This document shows positions 24,676 through 34,621 of a DNA stretch of 46,625 nt, in pieces. A model generated the notes under the pieces. It was not told the DNA's origin, did not search any database, and saw nothing but the letters and a program-made list of their open reading frames with translations. The stretch's first letter is position 1, and each line of letters opens with the position of its first letter. The translations under genes and the position numbers were made by a program. The stretch covers positions 1-46,625 of the forward strand of contig CALMEE010000096.1 in the NCBI GenBank assembly GCA_937862885.1, in the 5' to 3' direction. This stretch comes from an uncultured Planctomycetaceae bacterium. Lineage in GTDB: Bacteria; Planctomycetota; Planctomycetia; Pirellulales; Pirellulaceae.

Positions 24676-26400
24676 CTAAACTTCACGCTGATTTAACGAC
24701 TCGCGCTTCCGGGCGGCAAATCCAATCAAAGCAAGTAAAGCGAACATGGCTACCCCACCTAAAACAAATCGCCCCGTGGCCGCGTCTTCAGCACAGATGA
24801 CCAACGCCACGTACGCTTGAACTAACGCTCCACAGACACCAACTCCCATCAAAAGGTTCCAGAGCCAGCGATTTCGGCCGCGCGGAATATCCGTTTGCAG
24901 CAACCGCGCGTTATTCATCATCGCAAAAAATGAAATATAGGCGATCGGCAACAGAATCGCCCCGAAAGTCGACGCAACGACGACCAGCCAAGTTTGCGAT
25001 TCACCTTGCCAAATCTGCCACCAAAAAATACCTACCAACATCGCCATGGCAGACCCAACCAATCGCCACACAACACTATCGTACCGATCAATGATCTCGG
25101 CAATCGCAAAACCGTTGATCATCATCAAAATAACGATCGTGGAAAACGCCATCGCCAACGCCCCTAAACCAAATACAAGGTTCGCATTGGTCTCGCCGAG
25201 TAACGGTGCCAGCGTTGTCGCCAATTGGCGCGAATTCGGTTTGATCAGGGTTGCCATGACACGCAATTCATCAGGTTCGAGATTAGCTAAATAAGCTGCC
25301 AGCCAATCGGTTTTTGCTGGTTCGCTCAACGATTCGAACTCAGCCAACACCGTTGGTTCGTTCATGTAGCCAATACGAGATTCCGCCAACTTCCGTGCCT
25401 CATTGAAAAACATGCTCGCCTTGACTTGCTCCGGATTTCCGCTCAAGAGATTGGCGTCTGCTTTGGCGTGAAAGGCATGTGCCGATGCGATGACGATGCA
25501 ACTCGTCACGATAATAAAAGGAATCGCTAAAGCACCGATCAGATCAAATCGTGCTAGACCGCGAAACGGCTTATCCCAACCTCGAATGAGAAGTGAGTAC
25601 GGTAACAAAAAGGTCATATTGAGACCGACGGCGGTCGCTGTCACGCTGACCATGCTGCTTTGCTGGCGCGCAACAATTTGATCGGCCCACCATTGCTTGA
25701 TTTCCGCTGGAGTATTCGAAAGTGCCTGCTGGACGGCTTGCGAGGGATTCGACCAGTACTTCAAATTCGGTACATATCCCCCAATGATCTCAGTCCAATT
25801 CAGTGAGTCTCGAATAGCGAGAGTGACGACCACAAGCACAAAGCACACCACAACGAAGCCGACCATCGACTTGAGTCCCCAATCAAAGATCTTCGAGAGT
25901 TTTCCCGGTTGGCAATTCATGGCGACAATCGCCAGCGCCAACACACCCAAGACGAGTGAAATCGTGATGCGCGAAGTATTCGAATCACTGGTTCCACCTA
26001 AGCACGTTTGGATGGAATCGTAGCACAAGCTGAATTGAGGCATGATCCAAATCATATTGGCCAAAATAGTGGCCGCCACCCAGCCAACACCTAACACAGG
26101 ATTGATATGTTCGTTAATGGCTGCAAAAGGACGCTTGCCTGTCGAAAGCGTGACGTAACTGATGGCCGATAACATGATGACGCCGATGATGATGGCCAGG
26201 ATCTGCAACCATAGCATCCCGGTCCCGCTGAGCATTCCCAGATAAAGCGTGCTGCCCAACGTCCCGCCACCCAACGTGATGGCACTTTGCAACCAACCAG
26301 GTCCGGAAAGTCGAAAATAGACGCCGAATTTCTTGGCGACGCCTTGGCCTTGTACGGCCAGCAACTGCTCGCGATTTGACTCAAGTTTGGTAGGCTTCAT
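24676..26400 (-). CDS. Nramp-fold transporter lacking canonical metal ligands
   Basis: A 574-residue, about 11-helix membrane protein of the Nramp/SLC11 (LeuT-fold) type. The opening [18 protein letters not shown] aligns with the Nramp TM1 motif GPGxxxxxxxxDPGN, but DPGN is replaced by G44-G-G-T47; in TM6 the metal-binding MPH is replaced by LPY (in FLLPYSLL). Both canonical divalent-metal ligands are therefore missing, so manganese or iron transport of the known type is doubtful. A long insertion between TM7 and TM8 (about residues 315-395, acidic and helical) is also unusual. The ATG at 26400 follows AGGAC. It lies 45 bases after the thioredoxin reductase gene on the same strand and is probably co-transcribed with it. 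Confidence 0.78.
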   Translation of the reverse strand: MKPTKLESNREQLLAVQGQGVAKKFGVYFRLSGPGWLQSAITLGGGTLGSTLYLGMLSGTGMLWLQILAIIIGVIMLSAISYVTLSTGKRPFAAINEHINPVLGVGWVAATILANMIWIMPQFSLCYDSIQTCLGGTSDSNTSRITISLVLGVLALAIVAMNCQPGKLSKIFDWGLKSMVGFVVVCFVLVVVTLAIRDSLNWTEIIGGYVPNLKYWSNPSQAVQQALSNTPAEIKQWWADQIVARQQSSMVSVTATAVGLNMTFLLPYSLLIRGWDKPFRGLARFDLIGALAIPFIIVTSCIVIASAHAFHAKADANLLSGNPEQVKASMFFNEARKLAESRIGYMNEPTVLAEFESLSEPAKTDWLAAYLANLEPDELRVMATLIKPNSRQLATTLAPLLGETNANLVFGLGALAMAFSTIVILMMINGFAIAEIIDRYDSVVWRLVGSAMAMLVGIFWWQIWQGESQTWLVVVASTFGAILLPIAYISFFAMMNNARLLQTDIPRGRNRWLWNLLMGVGVCGALVQAYVALVICAEDAATGRFVLGGVAMFALLALIGFAARKRESLNQREV

Positions 26401-26445
26401 GGAAAGTCCTATTTGGACGACCTGCTTCGGGGGTTGACCATAGAA

Positions 26446-27504
26446 CTAAATTCCATGTTCAGCCAGAAAGCGTTCTGCATCTAAAGCGGCCATACAGCCA
26501 GTACCCGCGGAGGTGATCGCTTGTCGGTAATAGTCATCGGCAACATCACCGGCCGCGAAGACTGCCGGCACGCTGGTGTGCGTGCGGAAGGCTTTGGTCC
26601 AACGGATATAACCTTTTGAGTTCATTTCCAATTTATTTTTCAAAAACGCTGTATTGGGAGTATGCCCGATGGCCACAAACATTCCGCCCACGGCCAATTC
26701 ACGCGTCGAGTCGTCAACGGTGCTCCGTAAACGCAAGCCCGTTACTGCTTCACCATTACCCAAGACTTCATCCACGGCTGAGTTCCAAACCATCTCAATT
26801 TTGGCATGATTGAGGGCTCGTTCTTGCATAATTTTTGAGGCCCGCAGTTCGTCACGGCGATGCACCATATAAATTTTGTCCGCACCGGCCAAATTGGCGA
26901 GGTACGTTGCCTCTTCTACCGCCGAGTCACCACCGCCGATCACTGCCAGCGGCTTACCTCGAAAAATGGGGAGGGCTCCATCGCACACGGCACAGGCACT
27001 CACACCCTTGTTCTTGTATTGCTCCTCTGATTCAAGTCCCAAGTAATTCGCGCGGGCTCCGGTGGCGATGATCACCGTATGTGTTTCCACAGGATCATGG
27101 CTTGCCGGGATTAGTCGCTTGAGTTGCCCGGTGAAATCGACATCGACGATATCATCGGCCACCACGCGTGTTCCAAAATTGAGCGCCTGCTGCTTCATCA
27201 GTTCCATCAACTCAACGCCCTGTACGGCATAATGATACTGTCCATCCTTTTTGTGATCGGGGGCTGGTGGCAGATTCCAATGGCGCCCTTGATCGACAGC
27301 ACTTTCTACGAAAGCACGCACATTGCCGAAAGGAAATCCAGGATAGTTTTCAACTTCGGTCGTAAAGGCCAACTGCCCCAACGGTATCATTTCAGGCTGC
27401 GCAGTTCCTTCGAAAAGCAGGGGATTTAAATTCGCGCGGGCTGCGTAAATGGCCGCCGACCAACCGGCGGGTCCACTCCCAATGATGACAACTTTCTCTG
27501 ACAC
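26446..27504 (-). CDS. trxB: Thioredoxin reductase
   Basis: A 352-residue FAD flavoprotein that passes electrons from NADPH to thioredoxin. The FAD site [16 protein letters not shown] is at residues 9-24; the redox-active disulfide is C171-AV-C174 in SACAVCDGA; the NADPH motif [10 protein letters not shown] follows. C-terminal [33 protein letters not shown] (read as adjoining pieces) is the usual FAD-binding ending. It is about 30 residues longer than E. coli TrxB because of an insertion around residues 60-95 (containing [19 protein letters not shown]). The start is a GTG at 27504 with GGAGAG upstream. The Nramp-like gene follows after 45 bases. Confidence 0.94.
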   Translation of the reverse strand: MSEKVVIIGSGPAGWSAAIYAARANLNPLLFEGTAQPEMIPLGQLAFTTEVENYPGFPFGNVRAFVESAVDQGRHWNLPPAPDHKKDGQYHYAVQGVELMELMKQQALNFGTRVVADDIVDVDFTGQLKRLIPASHDPVETHTVIIATGARANYLGLESEEQYKNKGVSACAVCDGALPIFRGKPLAVIGGGDSAVEEATYLANLAGADKIYMVHRRDELRASKIMQERALNHAKIEMVWNSAVDEVLGNGEAVTGLRLRSTVDDSTRELAVGGMFVAIGHTPNTAFLKNKLEMNSKGYIRWTKAFRTHTSVPAVFAAGDVADDYYRQAITSAGTGCMAALDAERFLAEHGI

Positions 27505-27854
27505 CTTACAATCTCTCCCTCATATTTAAATTCAACCAACGCAACCAGCCCCAGGCCACAACGAGCACATTCCTCCACAAGTCAATGGTTCGCATTTGCC
27601 TACTTTAAATTGCGGCCGAGTTGCGTTCTGCACATCAATTCAAACCCAAGATTATACAAAGTTTGTTCCAAGTCGGCAGTAGACGAATTGTGATCGTGAA
27701 TATCGGCGATATAGAATGGAAATTAAGGAGATAGTATCGCGGAATCAAACCAGCGCTCCTGATTCGCTGAATCAAGCCGCTACGGTTCGGGATGGACGCG
27801 CCTCGAAATTCCAGCGAGCTTTCTCCGCTCAACTAAGTTGAACAGGGATAATTC
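27505..27854. other. Divergent promoter region trxB/cstA
   Basis: A 350-base region between the divergent trxB and cstA starts. Apart from the candidate cstA promoter listed separately I see no gene, repeat or RNA structure here. Confidence 0.45.
27688..27715 (+). promoter_or_regulatory. Candidate promoter for cstA
   Basis: TTGTGA (27688-27693), 16-base spacer, TATAGA (27710-27715), followed by a roughly 130-base leader to the cstA start. Five of six matches to the -35 and four of six to the -10 consensus. Found by eye only. Confidence 0.33.
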
Positions 27855-29663
27855 ATGAGCACATTGATTGTGGCTGCCGCCGCTTTTTTCGGATTCATCA
27901 TCGCGTATTTCACCTACGGACGCTGGCTCTCCAATCGAATTTTTGTACTTGACGCACATGCCAAGGTGCCGAGTCAAGAGTTGCGCGATGATATCGACTT
28001 CGTCCCCACAAAAAAAAGTGTCGTGTTCGGCCACCACTTCACCAGCATTGCCGGCACCGGACCAATCGTTGGCCCAGCTATCGCTGTCTTTTGGGGGTGG
28101 CTACCAGCACTGTTATGGGTGGTTTTTGGCGCGATATTTATCGGTGCCGTGCATGATTTTGCATCACTGGTGATTTCTCTGCGGAATCGCGGCCAAACTG
28201 TGGGGCAAATCGCCGGCCGCATGATTTCACCTCGGGTCAAGATCTTGTTCTTGGTGGTTTTGTTTTTTGCATTGACAATCGTGCTCGGCGTGTTCGGCTT
28301 GGTGATTGCCAATATCTTCAAGCTGTATCCAGGCTCCGTGTTGCCCGTATGGATTTCTCTACCCATTGCAATGATCGTTGGTCTTAGAACCTTCAAGCAT
28401 GGGGGAAGTCTATTGTGGTTCTCCATCTTTGCGTTGGTGATTGTCTTCGTATGTATTTATTTGGGAGCGTACTATTTCCCCATCGAAATTTCCTTTGGTA
28501 ATCCAGTTATTATTTGGACAATTGCACTTTTGATTTATTGTTTCTTTGCCTCGGTCCTTCCCGTGTGGTTGCTGTTGCAGCCTCGTGATTACGTCAATAG
28601 TCATTTGCTGGTCGTGGCATTGGTACTGATTTCAGCTGGACTCTTTGTTGCCAGCATTAGCGGCCAAGCTAATCTCAGCGAAACGGCGCCGATGATCACA
28701 AGCGCGGAACGCCTTCCAGCAAAAACGCCTCCGCTGCTCCCCTTCTTGTGCATTACAATCGCATGCGGAGCAATCAGTGGGTTTCACTGTCTCGTTTCCA
28801 GTGGCACAAGCAGCAAACAACTCGGCAACGAAACGGAAGCTCGATTTGTTGGTTACGGAGCAATGTTGTTGGAGGGAGGACTGGCCGTGATCGTGATTTT
28901 GGCTTGTTGTGCAGGCTTGGGCATGGGGATTCCGGGAACTGACGGTTCCATATTGACTGGCTCAGCGGCGTGGGAAAGCAAATATGCTGCGGCGTCCTGG
29001 GGCGCGTTTGGCCTTAAACATCAATTGGAGGCGTTTGTGCAGGGTGGGGCCAACTTCTTGCTCACAATCGGTATTCCAGAAAAAATGGGGGTCGGCATCA
29101 TCGCAGTTTTAGTCGCCTGTTTTGCAGCCACCACACTGGACACAGCGACCCGATTGCAACGCTACGTTATTCAAGAGTTGGGGATCGCATTTCGCGTCAA
29201 ACCAGTTGCAAACAAATATGTGGCAACCAGCATCGCCGTCTTTTGCGGAGGGGCTGTAGCAATGCTTCCCACGGACAAAGGGCCGGGAACCGGTGGCATG
29301 ATTTTGTGGCCGTTATTCGGTGCCACCAATCAATTGTTGGCTGGCCTCGCTTTCATGGTGGCCGTGTTTTATCTGTGGCGGCGCAACAAACCAATCTGGT
29401 TCGCAGTCTTCCCCATGCTGCTCATGATCATCTTGCCCGCATGGGCGCTGCTCTGGCAAATTTTTAGTCCTGACAGCGTCTTTTACGAAGAGGGGCAAAA
29501 CCAATGGGTTCTGATATCGTTTGCAGCTGGTATCTTAGCCTTACAGTTCTGGATGGTTGCCGAGGCACTGTTAGCGTGGAAAAAAGCGAGGGGCGTTTTG
29601 GAAGAAGCTTTGCCTGTCCTCACGAAATCGCCGGTTAACGCCGGGCGTGGCCGTTCGTGTTGA
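27855..29663 (+). CDS. cstA: Carbon starvation protein A family transporter
   Basis: A 602-residue polytopic membrane protein of the CstA family, known in other bacteria for peptide or pyruvate uptake. The family opening (a first helix, YGRWLSNRIF, then DFVPTKKSVVFGHHFTSIAGTGPIVGPAIA as two adjoining pieces) is exact, and later segments GAVHDFASLVISLRNRG and GTSSKQL are typical. It is shorter than E. coli CstA (about 700 residues), lacking part of the C-terminal helices, as in a known shorter branch. ATG at 27855 follows AGGGATAATTC. The gene converges on bpt with 29 bases between stops and appears to be a single-gene unit. Confidence 0.92.
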   Translation: MSTLIVAAAAFFGFIIAYFTYGRWLSNRIFVLDAHAKVPSQELRDDIDFVPTKKSVVFGHHFTSIAGTGPIVGPAIAVFWGWLPALLWVVFGAIFIGAVHDFASLVISLRNRGQTVGQIAGRMISPRVKILFLVVLFFALTIVLGVFGLVIANIFKLYPGSVLPVWISLPIAMIVGLRTFKHGGSLLWFSIFALVIVFVCIYLGAYYFPIEISFGNPVIIWTIALLIYCFFASVLPVWLLLQPRDYVNSHLLVVALVLISAGLFVASISGQANLSETAPMITSAERLPAKTPPLLPFLCITIACGAISGFHCLVSSGTSSKQLGNETEARFVGYGAMLLEGGLAVIVILACCAGLGMGIPGTDGSILTGSAAWESKYAAASWGAFGLKHQLEAFVQGGANFLLTIGIPEKMGVGIIAVLVACFAATTLDTATRLQRYVIQELGIAFRVKPVANKYVATSIAVFCGGAVAMLPTDKGPGTGGMILWPLFGATNQLLAGLAFMVAVFYLWRRNKPIWFAVFPMLLMIILPAWALLWQIFSPDSVFYEEGQNQWVLISFAAGILALQFWMVAEALLAWKKARGVLEEALPVLTKSPVNAGRGRSC

Positions 29664-29692
29664 GCCATCTTGCTGCACCGCACGTAGTCACT

Positions 29693-30421
29693 TTAGCTTT
29701 TGGGTTTGTCGAAGCGGACCCAGCGATCCCGCAACAATCGTTCATGCGGATAGAAGCGTGCTTTGTACACCATGCTGGGCGAACGTTCGATGTAAAAACC
29801 CAAATAAAGAAACTCCTTGGCGTTCTCTTGGCAATATTCGATCTGTTTGAGTATCGAGTAGGTACCCAGACTTAAATGCTGAAACTCTGGATCATAATAC
29901 GTGTAAACGGCTGAAACGGCTCGCTCCCCCACATCCGTGATGGCAACACATATCAGCTGATCATTCAGGTAATAGCCAATTTCAAATGTTGAGAAACAAC
30001 TCTTGGCAAACGCCCAAGCATAATCTTCCGGCGTAATCGCGACATCACCTCGATCTAAACCACGAATGAAACGATGTCGATTGAACATGTCCGCGCGAAT
30101 GGCATCGTGTTGCACTGGACCAAATCGAATTTGCAACAGTTTGTCGTTTCGAGCAAGTGTGCGACGCATGGTTCTGTTGAGATTAAATTCTCTAACAAGA
30201 ACGCGAATCGATTCACAAGCTCGGCATTGGGGACATTGTGTTTGGTAAACGAAGTCGCCAGTTCGGCGTTGCCCGTGGGCTAACCTTCGGTCAACCTCTC
30301 CAGGGCTCAAGGCGTTGGAAGGAACGTGGAGTGGCATCCTCGCGATTTGATCTGGCAAGTACGGGCAAACCTCAAACTCGTCGTGCACCAGAATATCATC
30401 GAAGACTTGCATAAAACGCAA
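29693..30421 (-). CDS. bpt: Aspartate/glutamate leucyltransferase (Bpt)
   Basis: A 242-residue bacterial protein transferase of the N-end rule, which adds leucine from Leu-tRNA to proteins with N-terminal Asp or Glu and so marks them for ClpS/ClpAP. The signature YQTQCPQCRACESIRVLV (about residues 68-85) is intact, as are the preceding R-rich GDFVYQTQ context and the C-terminal YYDPEFQHLSLGTYSI and YLGFYIERSPSMVYKARF segments. Length is normal. The start at 30421 (MRFMQVF) matches the family's usual MRFxQxF opening. Confidence 0.93.
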   Translation of the reverse strand: MRFMQVFDDILVHDEFEVCPYLPDQIARMPLHVPSNALSPGEVDRRLAHGQRRTGDFVYQTQCPQCRACESIRVLVREFNLNRTMRRTLARNDKLLQIRFGPVQHDAIRADMFNRHRFIRGLDRGDVAITPEDYAWAFAKSCFSTFEIGYYLNDQLICVAITDVGERAVSAVYTYYDPEFQHLSLGTYSILKQIEYCQENAKEFLYLGFYIERSPSMVYKARFYPHERLLRDRWVRFDKPKS

Positions 30422-31044
30422 TCCTTTGACCGAATAAAACCTAAGCCCTAGGCTAATTCTAGCCTACTCGCGCAACTATTGCCAAGCTTTACATTCAATT
30501 GCCTTATTTTGTCGACTGAAAAATAACATCCATGCTGTAGACAATAGATCGGTGTTGAGAACCTAATGTAAGTTGATAACCACTCTTGTTTTAACCTCAT
30601 CTGTCTAGAACAAATGACAATTTTCTTGGCATGACTGGTTGCCAATCGACCGTCAATTGCGGATTGGTCTGTGCATCGACAGAAACATCGGGATCGGGCA
30701 GGCGAGACTCAACGAAGACTACCGATTACTGGCTGGAGTTGCCAAACAGCTATCGAGTTTCACTTGCTTGGTCTCCTATCGATGCGAGCCAAGATTGTTT
30801 GGACGATTTTCAATTTAGTGCTTTGATGTGACCGGAATTAAGTGGTGGCCGTAATGGAGCTTGCGAAAGCGCGTCGGTGTTGAGGGAGGTTTGACAACCC
30901 CCATGACCTCACTTCTTAATTTGGTCGCAGCGTTAATCGTCGACACAATCTCAAACATGAGGGTTACCATGTTGTGGCTAACCGCCGATGTGAAGCGCAG
31001 CCAAGCGGTTCTATCGATCCAAGATCGCAGGCCAGGCAGTTTAC
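30422..31044. other. Intergenic region, no supported gene
   Basis: A 623-base gap between bpt and the dnaB stop (both minus strand). Plus-strand frames at 30631-30831 and 30861-31052 have no ribosome binding site and no recognisable protein. No RNA gene or transposon end was recognised, and no clear terminator follows dnaB. Confidence 0.4.
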
Positions 31045-32514
31045 CTAGTTGAAGTCAAATTCGACATCCGGATATTCGTCAAATTGGCGTGCGCTGTCCA
31101 GAGCACGATTGTCGAAACGGGTGAAATCGCGCACCCACGTGAGATCCACCTCACCCGTCGGGCCATTGCGTTGCTTTTCGACCAAAATCTGCGCTTCTCC
31201 GGCGACCTCATCGCGCGCCTCACCCGTCAAGAAATATTCTTTGCGGTGAACGAACATGACCACGTCGGCATCCTGTTCAATCGCACCCGATTCTCGCAAA
31301 TGGTGTAACCGAGGTCGATGTTCTTTGGCATCTTCTGCTTGGCGATTCAATTGAGAAAGACAGAGCACAGGGACTTTGAGTTCGCGCGCCATCCCTTTTA
31401 ATCGCCGCGCAATTTTGGCTACTTGTTCCTGTCGCGGGTCGCTGGAATTATCGGGTTCGACTAACTGCAAATAATCGATGACAATCAGCCCTAATTCGCC
31501 GCACTTTCGTTTGATTCGCCGCGCAGTAGCGGCAATTTCGGAAACGGTTCTCGTGGGTGAATCGTCGATGTGTAGCGGAACTCGGCTCAATTCTCCGGCC
31601 ATTTTGGACAGTTTTTTTCTTTGCCCTTTGTCCAGCGTCCTGGAGCGCAAGCGATGGCTATTCACTCTTGCCCGACTACACAACATCCTTTCAATCAACT
31701 CAATCGCCGACATTTCTAAACTGACAAATAACACCGGCTTATTTTGATCACAGGCAACATTCTCAGCAATGTTCATGGCGAAAGCTGTTTTGCCCATGCT
31801 GGGGCGGGCCGCCAGGATCACAAGTTCGGATGCATGCAACCCCCCCGTTAATTTATCCAAATCGACGAACCCAGTTTCGATGGTTCCCGCCATCGGTTCG
31901 CCACTCATGCGCGCTTCTAACCGATCCATCGCCTCATGCAATATGCTATCGATCGACGACAGTGAATTCGATTGGCGATTTTCTCGAATGGAAAAAATCT
32001 TCTGTTCCGCTTCTCCGATTAACTTGGCTGAACTTTCTTTGGGTTCATAGGCCTCTTTGAGAATATCAGTACACGCAAATATCAATTGGCGTTGTATCGA
32101 TTTCTCTTCAACGATCTTGGCATAAAAGGTTGCGTGGGCAGCGTGAGGCACTTGAGTAAATACCTGAGCCAAATAGGTCTCCCCACCCACACTATCTAGG
32201 TCTCGACCATCTTTTAATGATTGACGCAAGAGCATGGGGTCAATTTTTCGACCCGTGTTGTACATCTCTTGAACATAGCGATAGATGATCTGGTTCGCGT
32301 CATCGTAAAAGTCATCGACGCGAACAATCGTCGTCACGTCGTCTAACGTGTCCGGCATGAGCATGACGCTACCCAATAATGCCCGTTCGGCCTCCAGGCT
32401 GAAGGGAGTGTTACGAGCCAATAAGTCTGACTCAAGTTTGTCAGGCGTCGGAACTCGAGGTCTCGCTTCCTTTTGCTTGCGATAAAAATTTTTCTTATTA
32501 GATGGCTGCTCCAT
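31045..32514 (-). CDS. dnaB: Replicative DNA helicase DnaB
   Basis: A 489-residue hexameric helicase that unwinds DNA ahead of the replication fork. The N-terminal DnaB domain (PFSLEAERALLGSVML, about residues 37-140) is followed by the RecA-fold ATPase: Walker A ARPSMGKT at 236-243, Walker B LIVIDYLQL, and the DnaB-specific QLNRQAE and DADVVMFVHRKEYF motifs. No intein interrupts the ATPase, unlike in many bacterial dnaB genes. The first 35 residues are a basic tail. GGGAG lies about 11 bases upstream of the ATG at 32514. Confidence 0.96.
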   Translation of the reverse strand: MEQPSNKKNFYRKQKEARPRVPTPDKLESDLLARNTPFSLEAERALLGSVMLMPDTLDDVTTIVRVDDFYDDANQIIYRYVQEMYNTGRKIDPMLLRQSLKDGRDLDSVGGETYLAQVFTQVPHAAHATFYAKIVEEKSIQRQLIFACTDILKEAYEPKESSAKLIGEAEQKIFSIRENRQSNSLSSIDSILHEAMDRLEARMSGEPMAGTIETGFVDLDKLTGGLHASELVILAARPSMGKTAFAMNIAENVACDQNKPVLFVSLEMSAIELIERMLCSRARVNSHRLRSRTLDKGQRKKLSKMAGELSRVPLHIDDSPTRTVSEIAATARRIKRKCGELGLIVIDYLQLVEPDNSSDPRQEQVAKIARRLKGMARELKVPVLCLSQLNRQAEDAKEHRPRLHHLRESGAIEQDADVVMFVHRKEYFLTGEARDEVAGEAQILVEKQRNGPTGEVDLTWVRDFTRFDNRALDSARQFDEYPDVEFDFN

Positions 32515-32978
32515 AGCGCGTAGGACTCCCTTAAGAGAAGAATTCGATTTGGAACGGTGTCAAGCAACGAACATGAATTAATCGTGTCGATAGCTTCGAG
32601 TTTGCGGCAGGCCAGTTAGGGACGCCTCGATACAGGCCACAAGACTTTGACGTTGATCCGACTCCTCAATCGTTACGCGCGATTTGCAACCTGTCAATTG
32701 TGAATTCTAAAGAACTCGAATCTGTCCAAAACAACATGCGGTGAAGTGGCTGGACACCATGAAAAGCTCACCACGCTTGTTCCGCGAAAAACCAGCGAGC
32801 CGCAGTATACGACGCCTTATTCCAGCGGATTTTTTGCAATCCGAAAGGACACGCTCGCCAAATTCCGGTAGAATCACTGCACAGCCAAAATTTCCGGTGT
32901 CTAGCGACCACTTTCTGTGGAAATGCACTGTGGAATAACGTGTCGATAAATGCAACGCAACTTTACAATAAGCCGATC
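32515..32978. other. Divergent promoter region dnaB/ispD
   Basis: A 464-base spacer between the divergent dnaB and ispD starts. Frames here (for example 32707-32955 on the minus strand) have no ribosome binding site or recognisable product. No repeat, RNA gene or operator palindrome stood out. Confidence 0.4.
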
Positions 32979-33755
32979 ATGCCAAGCTTTGCACTAATTC
33001 TAGCCGCTGCCGGTAAAAGCACTCGTTTCAAGGATCCCCACCAGACTAAGCCATTCGTGCGGCTCGATGATCGTGCGGTATGGCTGCATTCGATCGAGAA
33101 ATTTTTGAACCGCGACGACGTCAAACAGCTGATTCTCGTAATTGATCCTGCTTTTCGCGAGGCTTTTTTTGATCAATTTGGCCCAAACGTAACGTTTATG
33201 GGGTTGCAGGTCGTCGATGGCGGTGAAGAACGCTGGCAGTCAGTTTATAACGCTTTGAATAAAGTCAATTCGGATATCGATTTCGTGGCCATCCATGACG
33301 CCGCGCGACCTTGTTTGGCACCGGCCTGGCTAGATCAAGTCTTCGCAGCCGCCATCGATACCCACGCCGCAGTCCTGGCGACCCCCGTGACTGGAACGCT
33401 CAAACGTGGACAGGCAATCGACGGCAAGATCTGCGTTGACGGCACCGTTGATCGTCAAAATCTATGGGTCGCGCAGACGCCACAAGTTTTTCAGCGAACG
33501 TTACTAATCGATGCCTACCAACGGTATATTCAAAGTCAAACCGAAAGTGGGGCGCCGAAACTCGTGCCAACCGATGATGCACAGGTCGTCGAGGCCTATG
33601 GGCACTCGGTAACGATTGTGGCCAGTTCAGAGATGAACATAAAAATCACGAGTCGCGAAGATATTAAACTGGCGCACGCAATTTTGAAAATCCTGCCGCG
33701 ACCGAGCTTCGATGCCCCATTGCATCCTTTCGCTGATGACCATTTGTGGCGGTAA
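32979..33755 (+). CDS. ispD: 2-C-methyl-D-erythritol 4-phosphate cytidylyltransferase
   Basis: A 258-residue enzyme of the MEP isoprenoid pathway that makes CDP-methylerythritol from CTP. The CTP-binding opening LILAAAGKSTRF, Lys of TKPF, the segment VVDGGEERWQSV, AIHDAARP and the later PVTGTLKR and WVAQTPQVF are all family signatures. ATG 32979 (MPSFALILAAAG) is chosen over a GTG at 32940 that would add a non-family 13-residue extension. Length slightly above the usual 230-240 because of a C-terminal tail. It starts the plus-strand run of genes that continues to DprA. Confidence 0.94.
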   Translation: MPSFALILAAAGKSTRFKDPHQTKPFVRLDDRAVWLHSIEKFLNRDDVKQLILVIDPAFREAFFDQFGPNVTFMGLQVVDGGEERWQSVYNALNKVNSDIDFVAIHDAARPCLAPAWLDQVFAAAIDTHAAVLATPVTGTLKRGQAIDGKICVDGTVDRQNLWVAQTPQVFQRTLLIDAYQRYIQSQTESGAPKLVPTDDAQVVEAYGHSVTIVASSEMNIKITSREDIKLAHAILKILPRPSFDAPLHPFADDHLWR

Positions 33756-33920
33756 CGATCGTGAGCCTAAACTAATGCAGTACCGTGCGAGCTGAGTTAT
33801 AAATTGAGAGGTTGTGAGACGAGCCTAAGATCTTACCTTGCCACATTAACGAATTTTCAAAAAAATGGCAGTGACCAATTGCCCACTCACTTGCCAACAA
33901 TAAGTTTTAATCGCCAAACC

Positions 33921-34571
33921 ATGGAACAGATCTGGAACTTCCCCCTATACATCATTCCGTTACAGGGTGGATTTGCTTCGGTGGCCGACAATGCTGATGC
34001 CCACGGCACGCAGCGCTTGCTGGTCTTTTCGAAGCGTGAAACAGCGATTTTGTTTATCGCGTCCTTTGAACTATTGAGTTCCCCGAAACCACTGAACAAT
34101 GAGCGGGAACTGGGTTGGTTGTTACGCAGTTTGAAACAGCCCGTCACTGGCCTCCTGTTGGACCCGAATCCGCGCAACCCGGAAGCTTCGTCAGGAAGTT
34201 CCTACCTAGTTGAAGAAGTTCTGGCGAACCTGCGCCCAGATCTGTCGCCCTGGAATTATCCGATTTTTGTATTGGCAACGGCAACTGGTTTCGTAACGAT
34301 CGACGGCGCGGCCGCGGATGGTGAGTATCTGTCGGCCTTGGCTGTATTTACGGATGAAGAACGTGCCGAACAGTACTTAACGAATTCCGGTGAAACGGCT
34401 GAATTATGCGCTTTGGAGTCGATGGGAGATACCGTTATCTTCTTGCGCGGGCTGTCGAACTTGATTGGTGCGGTCGCCCTTGATCCTTCCATCGTCGATA
34501 ATCACAATACAGCGAAGTATGCATTTTCCATCGATACGCTTCTCAACAAATACTTGGTAAGGGAGGACTGA
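33921..34571 (+). CDS. Hypothetical protein with two SseB-like repeats
   Basis: A 216-residue soluble protein of unknown function. It contains an internal duplication: YIIPLQGGFASVADNA ... LLVFSKRETAILFI in the first half and FVLATATGFVTIDGAA ... LAVFTDEERAEQYL in the second, each followed later by a matching VTGLLLDPN / IGAVALDPS segment. This order (strand, QG/TG turn, strand, then VFTDxExA) resembles the SseB N-terminal domain, so I describe it as a tandem SseB-like protein, with moderate confidence. ATG 33921 is chosen because the frame further upstream (TTG 33804) is low in recognisable structure. The BshB1-like gene follows after 50 bases with its own ribosome binding site. Confidence 0.55.
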   Translation: MEQIWNFPLYIIPLQGGFASVADNADAHGTQRLLVFSKRETAILFIASFELLSSPKPLNNERELGWLLRSLKQPVTGLLLDPNPRNPEASSGSSYLVEEVLANLRPDLSPWNYPIFVLATATGFVTIDGAAADGEYLSALAVFTDEERAEQYLTNSGETAELCALESMGDTVIFLRGLSNLIGAVALDPSIVDNHNTAKYAFSIDTLLNKYLVRED

Positions 34572-34621
34572 TTGAAGTTTGAATTTGTGGACAAAATAAA
34601 AACTCCCTGGAAGGAATCAAC

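Noticed and set aside
30631..30831. 66-codon plus-strand frame between bpt and dnaB
   Set aside because: No ribosome binding site; amino-acid pattern is not recognisable.
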